Below, one piece after another: positions 10,718 to 22,840 of a DNA stretch of 64,000 nt. The stretch spans positions 30,232,501-30,296,500 of the forward strand of contig BSBM01000299.1 of NCBI GenBank assembly GCA_027924585.1. Direction: 5' to 3'. The translations under genes and the position numbers were made by a program. This DNA comes from Larix kaempferi. Lineage: Eukaryota > Streptophyta > Pinopsida > Pinales > Pinaceae. The notes beneath the pieces were generated by a model that saw nothing but the letters and a program-made list of their open reading frames with translations, did no database searches and was not told the DNA's origin. Numbering within the stretch: the stretch's first letter is position 1; every line of letters starts with the position of its first letter.

Positions 10718-10796
10718 AAATTTATAATTCAATCTTTATTACACATCTACTTTTTATAGATGATGTGGTTTTATTTGGAACAGGTTCTGTGGACGA
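10718..10796 (+). pseudogene. LINE G reverse transcriptase, catalytic block
   Basis: Reads SIFITHLLFIDDVVLFGTG. The FIDD here is the LINE FADD catalytic box with Ala to Ile. It is cut by insertion of element C after GTGSVD. Confidence 0.85.
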
Positions 10797-11572
10797 TGTT
10801 GGGATTTTTCTATACTCCATCCTAGTCCTAACAGCATTCTCCATTTTTGCATTTTCAGTCATGCATGCATTTTTGCATGTAGTCATGAAATTGCATGCAT
10901 GCATGCATCCCAGTCATCAATCCCAGCACATAGTCCTCATTTAGCTAGCCCCGGAAGCTTCTTTCTGATCATTTTTATCCCTCCTAGTGCTTAGTGCACC
11001 CTCCTTTCACCTACCACTTGTGAAAGGCGCCCTCTCTCACCTACCACTCAGTTGCACTTCAGTTAGTTGAGTTATCTTTAGATCTTTCCTTGATTTAAGG
11101 CTAGATTGACTCCTCAACTGACTGTATCACTCCGATGGACCTCCAGTGAGACTAGACTGCCTATTATAACTCCAGTTAGCTCCTCATGCACCCTCCATTG
11201 AGCCTCCTCCACTACATTGGTGCTTCCATGTGCCATTTACACCTACAACACTTAGTTAGACTCAGTTTGACACCTGGTTGACAGTTACTTGTGCATTGAT
11301 GACTCCACTGATGATGATCAAGACTCCTAGTTGTGCTTTGATGACACTCCACTGATCTTTTGATCTATCCATGAAGGCTAATTTGAATCACACTCTTGGT
11401 AATCAAATCATGTGCATTGTATCATTATTGTTTATTATTCAGATTAATGAAACATGTGATTATTCTGCTCCTATCTGAGTTATGTTGCATCTTTGTTCTG
11501 CTGCTCATTCTTTTTGCAATTCTTTATTGTGAGTTATTCATCAGCTCTTAGATCTGCTATGGGAATTTCACA
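10797..11572 (+). repeat. Element C, first LTR
   Basis: A 776-bp LTR, from TGTTGGGATTTTTC to GGGAATTTCACA, followed directly by the primer-binding site. Confidence 0.92.
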
Positions 11573-11584
11573 TGGTATCGGAGC
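11573..11584 (+). promoter_or_regulatory. Element C primer-binding site, unit 1
   Basis: TGGTATCGGAGC directly abuts the LTR. It is the initiator tRNA-Met type with one difference (A to G) from the other elements here, and is identical in unit 2. Confidence 0.85.
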
Positions 11585-11700
11585 ATGTTGAGAGTATAGT
11601 CTATCTCCATTCTTGAGAATTTTTTTGCAGGTATTCGAAGTTCCAGCAGTTACAGTAGCAGTAGCAGCAGTTTCACCTTGTATTCACTCCAGCAATTGAG

Positions 11701-13476
11701 ATGAGCAATTCGAACACTCCTCTCACTCCTAGAATCCCGACTTCTTTCAATTACTTTGATTGGAAGATTGATATGGAACTGTCCTTGAGAAGTAAATCTC
11801 TACACATGATAATAATGGAAAGAGAAACCGAACCAAATTCAGCTGTGGAGAGAGCCAAGCATCTGAATCGATTAGATGAAGCTTTTGGTTACATGTGCAT
11901 TCATATTTCTAGAGATCTATTGTTTCATCTCGAAGGGTTGAAGACTCCAAGAGAGCTATGGTTGAAGTTAGAGTCCCTCTTTGGAAAACAAGATGAGCTA
12001 AGAGGCCATGCTCTGGAGAATGAATTGGTTTCCCTATAACCAAGCAGTTTTGAGACCATTCAAGAATTCTTCTCGGAATTCAAAGATTTGGTTATGCAAT
12101 GCAAGTCTTGTGGCATTGAGAAAAAGGAAGAGCAATTGGTGCTCTCCATTCTGAGCAAACTAGGATCTAAATTTTCTGTCTTTGTATCTACCTTCCACTC
12201 TGGGTGAATGTCAATCCCTGGATGGAAGATTCCCTCCTTAGAATTTTTTACCACAGCTCTCATCCAAGAACAAGACAAGTTGATCCAAATGGGTGCCATC
12301 AAGGCCTCCAAAGATCAACCTCTTTTAGCAGGAAAGACAAATAGTGTGAATGTGAAAGGGAGGCATAAAAGCAAAGACAAGGAGCCATCTGAACCTAATA
12401 TGAATGCCAAGTCAAGTCCATCGAAGGGGGCCTCCAGCTCCAAGAAGGACAAACATAAAAGATCTGATGGATCTAAGTGTCCCTACTGCAAGAAAGGAAA
12501 CCACCCAGAGAGATATTGCATGCACAAGAAAATAGATCAATTAACCAAGCTTCTTGAGCATAACAAAATTGCTATTCCAAAAGATGCAAAAGTGTCTGAT
12601 TCTAGAAGTGGATCTGATGGTCATGACGATTTCCATGCATTGATGGCTGGATTTTTGAAATCAAAGGCCCTCCTCATAGATTCTGGAGCCTCCAACCACA
12701 TGGTTGCCTCTGAAGAATCATTTTCCTATTTAGATCTCAAAGATGGTCCTACGATTCACATGGGAGACAACTCTCAGATCTCTGCCAAAGGGATGGGTAC
12801 AGTACATATGGAGCATGGAAAGTTCAAGAATGTTCTATTTGTCCCCTCCTTGATAGTAAATTTGTTGTTTGTATATCAGATGACTCACATCGGATCACCA
12901 AAGAAGGTGACTTTTGGTCCCGACATAGTTGAGATTACAAATATCTCTACTGGGAAGACTATAGCGAAATGGTTTGCAAATCATGCCTCCAAGGCATATG
13001 AGTTCTCACATTTTCTTCCCTTCTCTCTTCCTACTCCTTTGGAATCTGATGAAGATTCGAGTGACTCTTCTTTTAATGAATATCAAGATCAAGATCTTGA
13101 TGTTCAGATCAAAGTTCAAGAACATTCAGATTCATATCCAGAACCAACACATGTTCTCAATCCAGAGCCAAGGCCAATATGGGCTCACACAGTCCTTGCA
13201 GCTACTGAGAAAACAATTGAGGATTCATCTGATCACAAAACTACCATATTTCACCATCATGCCAACCTTGCATTATGCCATCTACCTCTTCCTGAGAGAT
13301 ATTGCATGATGGTGGGGTTCACTCTTCCATCTCTTGGGAAGACTCATCATGATCCATTCGTTCCAGTAGTAGAAAGGTTTCCTAAAAGACTTGCTTCGTC
13401 CAATACATCTTCTACACAGTGGGAGGCACATCAGAAGACCAGATCCAGATCTAGCACCTGCATTGGCATCCTATAG
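11701..13476 (+). pseudogene. Element C gag-protease, unit 1
   Basis: Copia capsid polyprotein plus protease. The ATG at 11701 opens a gag (UBN2/Retrotran_gag type: YFDWKIDMELSLRSKSLHMI, then ELWLKLESLFGKQDELRGHA), stopped by TAA at 12037-12039. The frame resumes, and 12208-13476 is open for 422 codons. It has a CCHC zinc knuckle CPYCKKGNHPERYC (CX2CX4HX4C, near 12478), the protease active site LLIDSGASNHMV near 12672, and the pre-integrase segment YQMTHIGSPKKVTFGPD. The frame then jumps to an acidic linker (SDEDSSDSSFNEY) and PIWAHTVLAATEK, the type of sequence that normally precedes RT. Integrase and RT are therefore deleted. There are two in-frame stops relative to an ideal gag. Confidence 0.88.
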
Positions 13477-13699
13477 AGGATCAGCTTGCCAAGTTTTTTG
13501 CAAAAGTTTTCACTGAGGAAAGCTTCTTCCTTTTCTGCTTAGTATGATGGTTCTTTGAGTTATTTATTGTTCTTTTGAGGGGGGATATTTTTCCCATGAG
13601 GTTTTCCCCATTTCCTCGGTTTATGGACAATTCTTATTTTTTATGATTTATTTGATTGTATGGGTGACCTTTGGTCCTAGTTACCAGGGCCCAGGATGG

Positions 13700-13711
13700 A
13701 TTAAGGGGGGG
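13700..13711 (+). promoter_or_regulatory. Element C polypurine tract, unit 1
   Basis: GATTAAGGGGGGG lies directly upstream of the middle LTR, matching GGATTAAGGGGGGA before the third LTR. Confidence 0.75.
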
Positions 13712-14241
13712 TGTTGGGATTTTCCTATATTCCATCCTAGTCCTAACAGCATTCTCCATGTTTGCATTTTCAGTCATGCATGCAATTGCATGCATCCCAG
13801 TCATCAGTCCCAGCACCTAGTCCTAATTTAGCTAGCCCCGGGAGCTTCTTTCTGATCAGTTTTATCCCTCCTAGTGCTTAGTGCGCCCTCCTTTCACCTA
13901 CCACTTGTGAAAGGAACCCTCTCTCACCTACCACTCAGTTTCACTTCAGTTAGTTGAATTATCTTTAGATATTTCCTTGATTTAAGGCTAGATTGAGTCC
14001 TCAACTGACTGTATCACTCCGATGGACCTCTAGTGAGAATAGACTGCCTATTCTGACTCCAGTTAGCTCCTCATGCACCCTCCACTGAGCCTCCTTCACT
14101 ACATTAGTGCTTCTGTAACTTCCCCACCCTTGGACCCAATGCAAGGAAGGGAACCTGATGCCATTCTATGGAGCTTTTATATAAACTCAACCATATTCAT
14201 TAGATTCACAGCCATAAAAGAGATGTGTGCAGATGGAAATG

Positions 14242-16877
14242 TGTCATGTCCCAAATTTTGAATTGGGTCACAATGGCCTAATCACATTAGCCATATTCAT
14301 TAGAGTTTGTAAAATTGATGTTAAGGGTCAAATAATTGCCAAGGAGGAAAATTACTAGTTTGCTAGGTTTGGGGTGGAAGCTTTGGGATTTGGAATAAGG
14401 GGGATAATAAATGATGTTTAGACATAAGAAGGGTTAAAGTATTTAATAAATAGAGTGAATAAATAAATTCAATAGAAATCCTAGGTGACAAATGGTTTTG
14501 GAGACATATGGAGGATGTGGGACCCACACTAGCTTGATTTTTCATAATACATGGTATCTCTCTTTTGCAAATTCGAATTAATGGGAATGTGAACACTCTT
14601 GGGTGAGTTGGTAAGTCATAACACATGTCATTGAGAATATTAGGTCGAATTGGGAAGGATTGGTAACCTCCATGGAAGATAAAGAGTCAAAGTGGAAGTT
14701 TGTGGACACTTGGGCTAGATTCCCTAGCCCCTATGACACCAATGATGGAGCATCTATGACAACTATGACAAATTGCAGACCTGACCTCTGACATCTTACC
14801 ACTATGACATGTCAGCCCCAAAAATAGGCTCAAGGAAGGAGAATTTGGGAGTTGGAGAAGCCAAAGAGACTCAAAATCGAATTTGAGAGAAGATGGAAGG
14901 TTGGAACTAGGAGACAAGTGGCAAATGTGAAATATTTCCTAAATGGAAATCTATTGAATCTATTGAGAGGATTTCGACCCTTAGAAGGCTAATGTTGGTT
15001 ATAAAATGTAGAAATGAAGTATTATAATGTATTTTTATCATTTGTAGAATTTGCAATTGCATTTGTGAAGAGGGAGAGCTAGTGGATAACTAGTTTCTTG
15101 CCTTAGCCAATTTCGAGGGTGAAAGATTCCCATCCAAGTTGGTAATTGGAAAGGTCATTCAGAACTTTCATTTGGAGCTTTAATGGAGTCTTTATTTTCA
15201 GGTGTAAGCTACAGGGAAGCTCATGGTTTCTTCTATTGCAGCTCACTCCTTCAACCATTTCCAGTTTTGATGGCATATTCTTGATCCTTGAGGGAGGGCG
15301 TTTTTGGTGAGCTATTGTACTATTTGGGGAAGCTTTTAATGCCCCATTTATTTTGTAATATGAAGTAAATACTCTGTTCTTCATCTCCAAAAATTTTCAG
15401 GTCGAAATTCCAAGTAGAAATGTATAAATCTCATTTTTAATGGAAGAACAATGCCATTTCCCCACTACCTTGTTGTGAGCCAATGTATTGATGATGATTT
15501 CGAATGAATGGATGATTATATGATATATTTGTGATCAATATACTTCCATGGATGTCTTATAAAAGTTTCATGTACTGTACTTGAGCATTTGAAGCATTTT
15601 TACTCAGTTTAGTTGTATTGGGAGGTGAAATAGTGCCATTCCCCCAAGGGTCGAATTGGGGATTTTTGCAGTTGAATGGGAGAGGGTGAGAACAGTTGTA
15701 ATAATCCATTAATGGTGCATATGAGACTTTAATAAAATACTTAACACATTACATACCTCTGTTCATAAATTTCAGTGGGTTTGGAGGCATTTGGGAAGCC
15801 ATTTTCAGTACTTACCCCAGGGGGATTTGAACCCCAAATTACTAGTAAAATTGCATAATTGGTCCAGAATCTTAAGAGAGTTTGCAGAGGTCTTTTGGTG
15901 GACATATTTCATCCATAAACATCATATTCAATTTCTAATATCATTCATACACCTTCTGTTAAATTTTTAGTATTAAATTACAATACTATAGGATCTTTGC
16001 TGAGAGAATAACATCTACAGTATATCAATGCATGACAATCATAATATGACAAGCATCACAAGCATCACAAGAATCAAAAGCATAGAGACAAGAGACACAG
16101 AGTTTCCGTGGGGAAAACCCTAAGGTGAAAAACCCCACAACTTCCTCAGAGATAGAGAGAGCAATGGCTCAACCAAAATACAACCAAATAACACTGAGAT
16201 AGTCTCCTAGCAGATGATCCTCCTCCTCCTCACTAGTGCGCCACTTTTCAAAGAGAGAGATAGTTACTTTTCCGAGTGAGTAAAATAGAGATCTCCTATC
16301 TCTATTTATACTCACCTTTTTGCCCAGTGACCTACTGGGGCCGACTTGTCTACTTGAGTACATCCACATTATATTATATATTAATTAGGGCCGACCCCAT
16401 AAGGTGGTCTAATAACCCATCGGCAAGTACACACACTTGCGACACTTGTCAATCCACATGACGACACTTCCTTATAGAGGAATAACACATCTCTTATAAG
16501 GGTACAATAAATATATATATAATATACTGATGAAATACATTCCGAAGTTACATATACATCAACACCTTCCTTGAAGATTTGAAGGCATTTGGAGTCAATT
16601 TGAGACCTAGAGACCAATACTAGTCAAAGGAAAATCACTAGTAAAGTTACCTACATTGATCAGAATTGAAAGAGGATTTGCAGAAGTATTTTAAAGGTCC
16701 AAAGGCATCCCTGAAACACATATTTATGTTATAATATCATTCATATACCTTCTCAGAAGATTTGGGATCATTTGGAGCAAATTTGGGACCTAGAGATCAA
16801 AACTAGTCAAAGGTCGAACTAGGGAAAAAAAGTGGAAAATTGCAATTTTAATAAAATTCCTAATAAGAGACATTACA
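14242..16877 (+). mobile_element. Solo LTR, family B (interrupted)
   Basis: Begins TGTCATGTCCC and ends GAGACATTACA, with a perfect TSD AAATG (14237-14241 and 16878-16882). It matches, in the opposite orientation, the two 2022-bp LTRs of element B at 33222-38785. Subtracting the 608-bp insertion F and its TSD leaves 2023 bp, almost exactly the family length. Strand is given by analogy with the transcription direction of full-length B. Confidence 0.93.
15957..16564. mobile_element. Small solo LTR F
   Basis: 608 bp, from TGTTAAATTT to ACATCAACA, with a perfect TSD CCTTC (15952-15956 and 16565-16569). It is absent from the two full-length B LTRs, which proves the insertion. It contains a GTGGGGAAAACCCTAAGGTG stretch of the kind found, in reverse, near the ends of many plant Copia LTRs. 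This suggests a Copia solo LTR on the minus strand. Confidence 0.88.
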
Positions 16878-18382
16878 AAATGAAACAAACATGCACAGCG
16901 GAAATGAACTCATCCACACACATATTACATGACTGATATTCAATTTAACACAGCCAATAATTTAATGCATTTGCAGAAGTAATTACATAAGAAAATACTC
17001 ATCTTGATGTAATGTTGTCCCAACAACTAGCTATGTCGCTGCAACGTTCCTCCCAACTGTTGGTCTCTGCTCAGCCTATATTCTTTCAGCACTCAAAGAC
17101 CACCCCCGAGCTGGGCATGATATCTACAAGGAAAAGGGAACCCTCAAGCTCAGCTCAACCCAAAGAAATGGATAACCAACTCAACCCAAGCATTCTCTTG
17201 CACACCAAACTCAAATTTGGGCTCTGGAACACACTTTCAGCAGTGGAACTTAGGAACTAGATGGACAGGGGTTTTCCCAAAACGTAGGCACACCAAAAAT
17301 GGATTGTGGGAAAAAAACTGATTTCCCCCACAGATGTATGAGTATATCGGTGGGCCAAAACAGCCTCTAAAAACCCCAAAATCGTTTTACTCTTTTCTCC
17401 ACTTTTAGACACACAAAAACACCCTTCCCAGTTAGGAAAATGAAGGTAAACACAGTAAAACTAGTGAGGAAAATGCCCAGGTAACTCCAAACTCGTGAGA
17501 GGGCAAAGTGGGTTGATGGGTAATGGCTTGGGGAGCAATTCATGGCTCTTTTCTTGTCCAAGAATCCAAACATGAATTTCCATGCAGGGTGGCTTGCCCA
17601 TACCCGAATTTGGACAGCCATACCTCCCATTCCCCAAGGCATTAACTACCTCAACCAACTATTGGGAGAAATCAATGATTGGGTACAAAAGTCAGCATGG
17701 GTAGTTGAGTGTTTGATTGGTTCTCTCATTGACACTTAGCTTGGCTTGATTGGCTCCAAGGGTTTGAATGTTTTCCCTCCCAATTTCCTTATAACATCAT
17801 GCCCCCATCTCTTGTTGCATTGCATAGCTAGTTGTGGGATTTTATATTAAAATGCATATTTACAATTCCCATGGTTCATTATCACATGGGTAGCATAATA
17901 TCAAATACTTGCCTCTTCTAGATCAAGCGTTCACTAGCGGGGCCTTGGCCTTGAGCTCCACGCTAGGAATCATACATAATATGCATACATTATTTACATT
18001 ATAACCCAAAATATTACAAGGGTCAAAGTGGGGACGTGACAGCTTCCATGTGCTAGTTACACCTACCACACTCAGTTAGACTCAGTTTGACACCTGGTTG
18101 ACAGTTACTTGTGCATTGATGACTCCACTGATGATGATCAGGTCTCCTAGTTGTGCTTTGATGACACTCCACTGATCTTTTGATCTATCCATGCAGGCTA
18201 ATTCGAATTACACTCTTGGTATTCGAATCCTGTGCATTGTATCATTATTGTTTATTATTCAGATTAATGAAATATGTGTGATTATTCTGCTCCTATCTGA
18301 GTTCTGTTTAATCTTTGTTCTGCTGCTCATTCTTTCTTGTGAGGTATTCATCATCTCTTAGATCTGCTATGGGAATTTCACA

Positions 18383-18394
18383 TGGTATCGGAGC
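18383..18394 (+). promoter_or_regulatory. Element C primer-binding site, unit 2
   Basis: TGGTATCGGAGC directly follows the middle LTR, identical to unit 1. Confidence 0.85.
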
Positions 18395-18510
18395 ATGTTG
18401 AGAGTATAGTCTATCTCCATTCTTGAGAGTTTTTTTGCAGGTATTCGAAATTCCAGCAGTTACAACAGCAGCAACACCAGTTTCACCTTGCATTTGCTCC
18501 AGTAGTTGAG

Positions 18511-20376
18511 ATGAGCAATTCGAACACTCCTCTCTCCTAGAATCCTAACTCCTTTCAATTACTTTGATTGGAATATTGATATGGAAATGTCCTTGAGTAG
18601 TAAATCTCTACACAGGATAACAATGGGAAGAGAAACCGAACCAAATTCAGTTGTGGAGAGAGCCAAGCATCTGAATCGATTAGATGAAGCTTTCGGTTAC
18701 ATGTGCATTCATATTTCTAGAGATCTATTGTTTCATCTCGAAGGGTTGAAGACTCCAAGAGAGCTATGGTTGAAGTTAGAGGCCCTCTTTGGCAAACAAG
18801 ATGAGCTAAGAGGCCATGCTTTGGAGAATGAATTGGTTTCCCTACAACCAAGCAGTTTTGAGAACATTCAAGAATTCTTCTCGAAATTCAAAGATTTGGT
18901 TATGTAATGCAGGTCTTGTGGCCTTGAGAAAAAGGAAGAGCAATTAGTGCTCTCCATTCTGAGCAAACTAGGATCTGAATTTTCTGTCTTTGTATCTACC
19001 TTCCACTCTTGGCGAATGTCAATCCCTAGATGGAAGATGCCCTCCTTATAATTTTTTACTGCAGCTCTCATCCAAGAACAAGACAAGTTGATCCAAATGG
19101 GTTCCATCAAGGCCTCCAAAGATCAACCTCTTTTAGCAGGAAAGACAAATAGTGCGAATGTGAAAGGGAGGCATAAAAGAAAATACAAGAATCCATTTGA
19201 ACCTAAGATGAATGCCAAATCAAGTCCATCGAAGGGGGCCTCCAGCTCCAAGAAGGAAAAACATAAAAGATCTGATGGATTTAAGTGTCCCTACTGCAAG
19301 AAAGGAAACCACCCAGAGAGATCTTGCATGCACAAGAAAATAGATCAATTAACCAAGCTTCTTGAACAGAACAAAATTGCTATTCCAAAAGATGCAAAAG
19401 TGTTTGATACTGGAAGTGGATCTGATGGTCATGAGGATTGCCATGCATTGATGGCTGGATTTTCAAAATCAAAGGCCCTCCTCATAGATTCTGGAGCTTC
19501 CAACCACATGGTTTCCTCTCAAGAATCATTTTCCTCTTTAGATCTCAAAGATGGTCCTACTATTCACATGGGAGACAACTCTCAGATCTCTGCCAAAGGG
19601 ATGGGTACAGTACATATGGAGCATGGCAAGTTCAAGAATGTTCTATTCATCCCCTCCTTGACAGCAAATTTATGTCTGTATATCAGATGACTCACACTGG
19701 ATCACCAAAGAAGGTGACTTTTGGTCCCGACACAGTTGAGATTACAGAGATCTCTACTAGGAAGACTATAACGAAAGGGTTTGCAAATCATGCCTCCAAG
19801 GCATATGAGTTCTCACATTTTCTTCCCTTATCTCTTCCTACTCCTTCGGAATCTGATGAAGATTCGAGTGATTCTTCTTCTAATGAATATCAAGATCAAG
19901 ATCTTGATGTTGAGATCAAAGTTCAAGATCTTGATGTTGAGATCAAAGTTCAAGAACATTCAGATTCAAATCCAGAACCAACACATGTTCTCAATCCATA
20001 GCCAAGGCCAATATGGGCTCACACAGTCCTTGCAGCTACTGAGAAATTAGTTGACGATCCATTTGATCACAGAACTACCAGATTTAAGCATCATGCCAAC
20101 CTTGCATTATGCCATCTACCTCTTCCTAAGAGATGTTGCATGATGGTGGGGTTCACTCTTCCATCCCTTGGGAAGACTCATCATGATCCATTCGTTCCAG
20201 TAGCAGAAAGGTTTCCTGAAAGACTTGCTTCCTCCAATACATATTCTACACAATGGGAGGCACATCAGAAGACCAGATCCAGATCTAGCACCTGCATTGG
20301 CATCCAACAGAGGATCAGATTGCCAAGTTTTTTGCAAAAGTTTTCACTGAGGAAAGCTTCTTCCTTTTCTGCTTAG
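18511..20376 (+). pseudogene. Element C gag-protease, unit 2
   Basis: The second copy of the unit 1 coding region, colinear and highly similar. The ATG at 18511 is followed by a 4-bp deletion, so the frame is recovered only from about 18581 (MEMSLSSKSLHRITMGRETE). It stops at TAA after KDLVM near 18905. The frame 19088-19690 carries the zinc knuckle CPYCKKGNHPERSC and the protease core LLIDSGASNHMV. A further shift near 19670 leads to the acidic linker, where a 30-bp unit (QDLDVEIKV) is tandemly duplicated relative to unit 1. Integrase and RT are also missing here, so the deletion predates dimer formation or the donor family lacked pol. Confidence 0.88.
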
Positions 20377-20532
20377 TATGATGATTCTTTGAGTTATTTA
20401 CTATTCTTTTGAGGGGGGGTATTTTTCCCTGAGGTTTTCCCCATTTCCTCGGTTTATGGAAAGTTCTTATTTTTTATGATTTATTTGATTGTATGGGTGA
20501 CCTTTGGTCCTAGTTACCAAGGCCCAGGATGG

Positions 20533-20544
20533 ATTAAGGGGGGA
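20533..20544 (+). promoter_or_regulatory. Element C polypurine tract, unit 2
   Basis: ATTAAGGGGGGA immediately before the third LTR. Confidence 0.75.
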
Positions 20545-21350
20545 TGTTGGGATTTTCCTATACTCCATCCTAGTCCTAACAACATTCTCCATTTTTTCAT
20601 TTTCACTTATGCATGAATTTTTGCATGCAGTCATGAAATCGCATGCAGTCATGAAATTGCATGCAAGCATGCAATTGCATGCATCCCAGTCATCAGTCCC
20701 AACACCTAGTCCTCATTTAGCTAGCCCCAGGAGCTTCTTTCTTATCAGTTTTAGCCCTCCTAGTGCTTAGTGCGCCCTCCTTTCACCTACCACTTGTGAA
20801 AGGCGGCCTCTCTCACCTACCACTCAGTTGCACTTCAGTTAGTTGAGTTATCTTTAGATCTTTCCTTGATTTAAGGCTAGATTGAATCCTCAACTAACTG
20901 TATCACTCCGATGGACCTCCAGTGAGACTAGACTGCCTATTTTGACTCCAGTTAGCTCCTCATGCACCCTCCACTGAACCTCCTCCACTACATTAGTGCT
21001 TCCATGTGCTAGTTACACCTACCACACTCAGTTAGACTTAGTTTGACACCTGGTTGACAGTTACTTGTGCATTGATGACTCCACTGATGATGATCAGGAC
21101 TCCTAGTTGTGCTTTGATGACACTCCAATGATATTTTGATCTAACCATGCAGGCTAATTCAAATTACACTCTTGGTATTCGAATCCTGTGCATTATATCA
21201 TTATTGTTTATTATTCAGATTAATGAAACATGTGTGATTATTCTGCTCCTATCTGAGTTCTATTGCATCTTTGTTCTGCTTCTCATTCTTTCTGCAATTC
21301 TTTCTTATGAGGTATTCATCAGCTCTTAGATCTGCTATGGGAATTTCACA
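20545..21350 (+). repeat. Element C, third LTR
   Basis: An 806-bp LTR, from TGTTGGGATTTTCC to GGGAATTTCACA. It is slightly longer than the first LTR because a GCATGCAGTCATGAAAT-type stretch is duplicated near 20625-20660. Confidence 0.92.
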
Positions 21351-22200
21351 GATGAATGGTAGGTTTTTGCTAGGCTTTTTTTTTTGTTCAGTAAGCTTTG
21401 GTATGGAAGTAAGTGTTAACAAATCGACATTTCTCAAAAATGGGGTTGACGAGGAGGCTTTGAGACAGATATCATACATTCTCCCTTATCATATTTCCAG
21501 CATCGATGATGGATTCAAATAATTAGGCTATTTTTTAAATACGAACTGCTATGGTGCCAAAGATTGGTTGTGGTTGATTCAAAAATATGAAAAAAGGATT
21601 AATAATTGGTCTTACAAAAGCTTTTCTTTGACAGGAAGATTAGTCTTATTGAAGGTTGTGCTTGTTGGAATTCTCGTTTTTTGGTTTTCCTTAGCACGTG
21701 TTCCACAATATATTATGTCCAAGATTAGAAAGTTGATGTTTAACTTCTTATGGTTGGGAGGTGCTGAAACAAGTAAATATCACCTGGCCAACTAGGAAAA
21801 GCTATCTAAGCCTAAATGTTTGGGGGTTGGGATATAAAAAAACTCTAGTGGTTCAGCACTGATCTAAGTATGGAAAGTATGTGGGGGAGTTTATTTGGGA
21901 AGGGACTATCGAGTGAGTTGCTTCATGGTAAATATATCAAAGGATCCACTCTTGGTTGGATTAGGAATCCAATTAAAAACACCTGGAATGTTTTAAATTT
22001 TTGTAGAGGTTTCATTAAGTATTTTGCTTGGATTAGCAAAGGGCTGACATGGAAGGTTGGAAATGGTTCAAATGTTCTCGTTGGAGTAGATCCTCTAATT
22101 GGCAATGAAGAAAACTCTATTTTATCTCCTTACCTGCAAGAATACTTAGCGGAATTTTTTAATTTTTTTTAGAAGAGAGAAATTTAGTTGATAATCGAGT
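21351..22200 (+). pseudogene. LINE G reverse transcriptase, post-catalytic part
   Basis: Continues the RT after element C: the FSKAFGMEVSVNKSTFL block, then KRINNWSYKSFSLTGRLVL and SKIRKLMFNFLWLGG. These are the conserved post-FADD blocks of plant L1 RT (thumb region). A later part reads GLTWKVGNGSNVLVGVDPL. In-frame stops occur at about 21361, 21521 and 21793, so it is inactive. Confidence 0.85.
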
Positions 22201-22310
22201 TTCGATATGGATTGTTCATAAAAACTATTGAAAAGGATATATAAATATTTATAATGAGTTTTTCATACTTCTATTTATGGAACATAAGTGATGCATGTGA
22301 CTTGATTTCT

Positions 22311-22469
22311 AGTTATGCTTCCCACTAGATGTAAGGAATGTGACACGTGGTAGGGGAGTGATACCCTTAGACCAGCCTAGATCCAAATCCTAGGCCCTAT
22401 CAAGCACCGAGAGGGATCAAATATCCCGAGGTACAAACCTCTCCTCGAATAGCTCCTTGTAAATATGCA
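22311..22469. other. Segment sharing a motif with 46200-46260
   Basis: Contains TATCAAGCACCGAGAGGGAT (22399-22418). The similar TATCAAGCATCGAGAGGGAT is at about 46207-46226. In both places a block with CATCTCCCTCATACTCGT follows within about 100-300 bp, so the two stretches belong to one repeat family. Confidence 0.55.
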
Positions 22470-22650
22470 TCTTGTTTTTTTTACTTCTTATATTTCTAGT
22501 TTTTATGTCGGCTATATTTTTTTTTTACTTCTTTATTTTATGTCGGGTATAATATTATGTTTCTACTTTTGATATCCACTATAATATTTTTTTAACTTCT
22601 TTATTTTATGTCGGCTATAATATTTATTACTTTTTACTTTGTATTATTCT
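22470..22650. repeat. T-rich degenerate tandem repeat
   Basis: Three to four imperfect copies of a unit combining a T run, ACTTCTTTATTTTATGTCGG and a TATAATAT stretch. Confidence 0.65.
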
Positions 22651-22668
22651 TTTTGGTTTATGGTCGAC

Positions 22669-22790
22669 ATGTTACAACATCTCCCTCATACTCGTGTAAC
22701 AATACTCAACAAATGTTACAACATCTCCCTCATACTCATGTAACATTACATGGACAAACGTTACAAGATCTCCCTCATACTAGGCTATAG
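22669..22790. repeat. About 50-bp tandem repeat, three copies
   Basis: The unit core GTTACAACATCTCCCTCATA occurs at about 22671, 22715 and (as GTTACAAGATCTCCC) 22761. Related copies lie at 46310-46370. Confidence 0.75.
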
Positions 22791-22840
22791 AGCACCTCTC
22801 AACGCAATGAAGTCCATGAATTTCTATGACACCAAATGAA

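Larger units (their letters stand above)
14114..18041. mobile_element. Solo LTR, family A copy 2 (interrupted)
   Basis: Begins TGTAACTTCCCC and ends GGGGACGTGACA, with a perfect TSD GCTTC (14109-14113 and 18042-18046). The net length is about 1.29 kb once the nested 14242-16877 element is removed. It is the reverse complement of copy 1 in orientation. Shared landmarks include the CACCCCCGAGCTGGGCATGA stretch and the GCGGGGCCTTGGCCTTGAGC stretch, also found in copy 3. Confidence 0.9.
13712..18382 (+). repeat. Element C, middle LTR (interrupted)
   Basis: The LTR runs 13712-14113 and continues 18047-18382 (about 738 bp net). It is split by a family A solo LTR. Both borders match the first and third LTRs of element C, and it is followed by a second primer-binding site. 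Confidence 0.9.
10797..21350 (+). mobile_element. Element C: dimeric Copia-type element, LTR-INT-LTR-INT-LTR
   Basis: Three LTRs of one family (10797-11572, 13712-18382 interrupted, and 20545-21350) alternate with two internal regions (11573-13711 and 18383-20544). Each internal region has its own primer-binding site, gag-protease frame and purine tract. The outer flanks are GACGA (10792-10796) and GATGA (21351-21355), a 5-bp TSD with one C/T change at a CpG. This shows that the array occupies one insertion site. The interior encodes only gag, a zinc knuckle and protease (TR-GAG/LARD-like); integrase and RT are lacking in both units. The likely origin is unequal recombination between LTRs of sister copies. 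Confidence 0.92.
9013..22310 (+). mobile_element. LINE G (L1-type), 5'-truncated, interrupted by two LTR insertions
   Basis: A plus-strand non-LTR element whose reverse transcriptase is split into three blocks: 9013-9090, 10718-10796 and 21356-about 22200. Removing each insertion and one TSD copy restores the RT frame exactly: GLSRLIVVAKSEGKIRGV, then KIYNSIFITHLLFIDDVV, then LFGTGSVD, then EW at 21353. The upstream edge is uncertain and no 5' half of the LINE is seen, so it is 5'-truncated as most LINE copies are. The 3' end, around 22200-22310, is also not defined. Confidence 0.85.
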
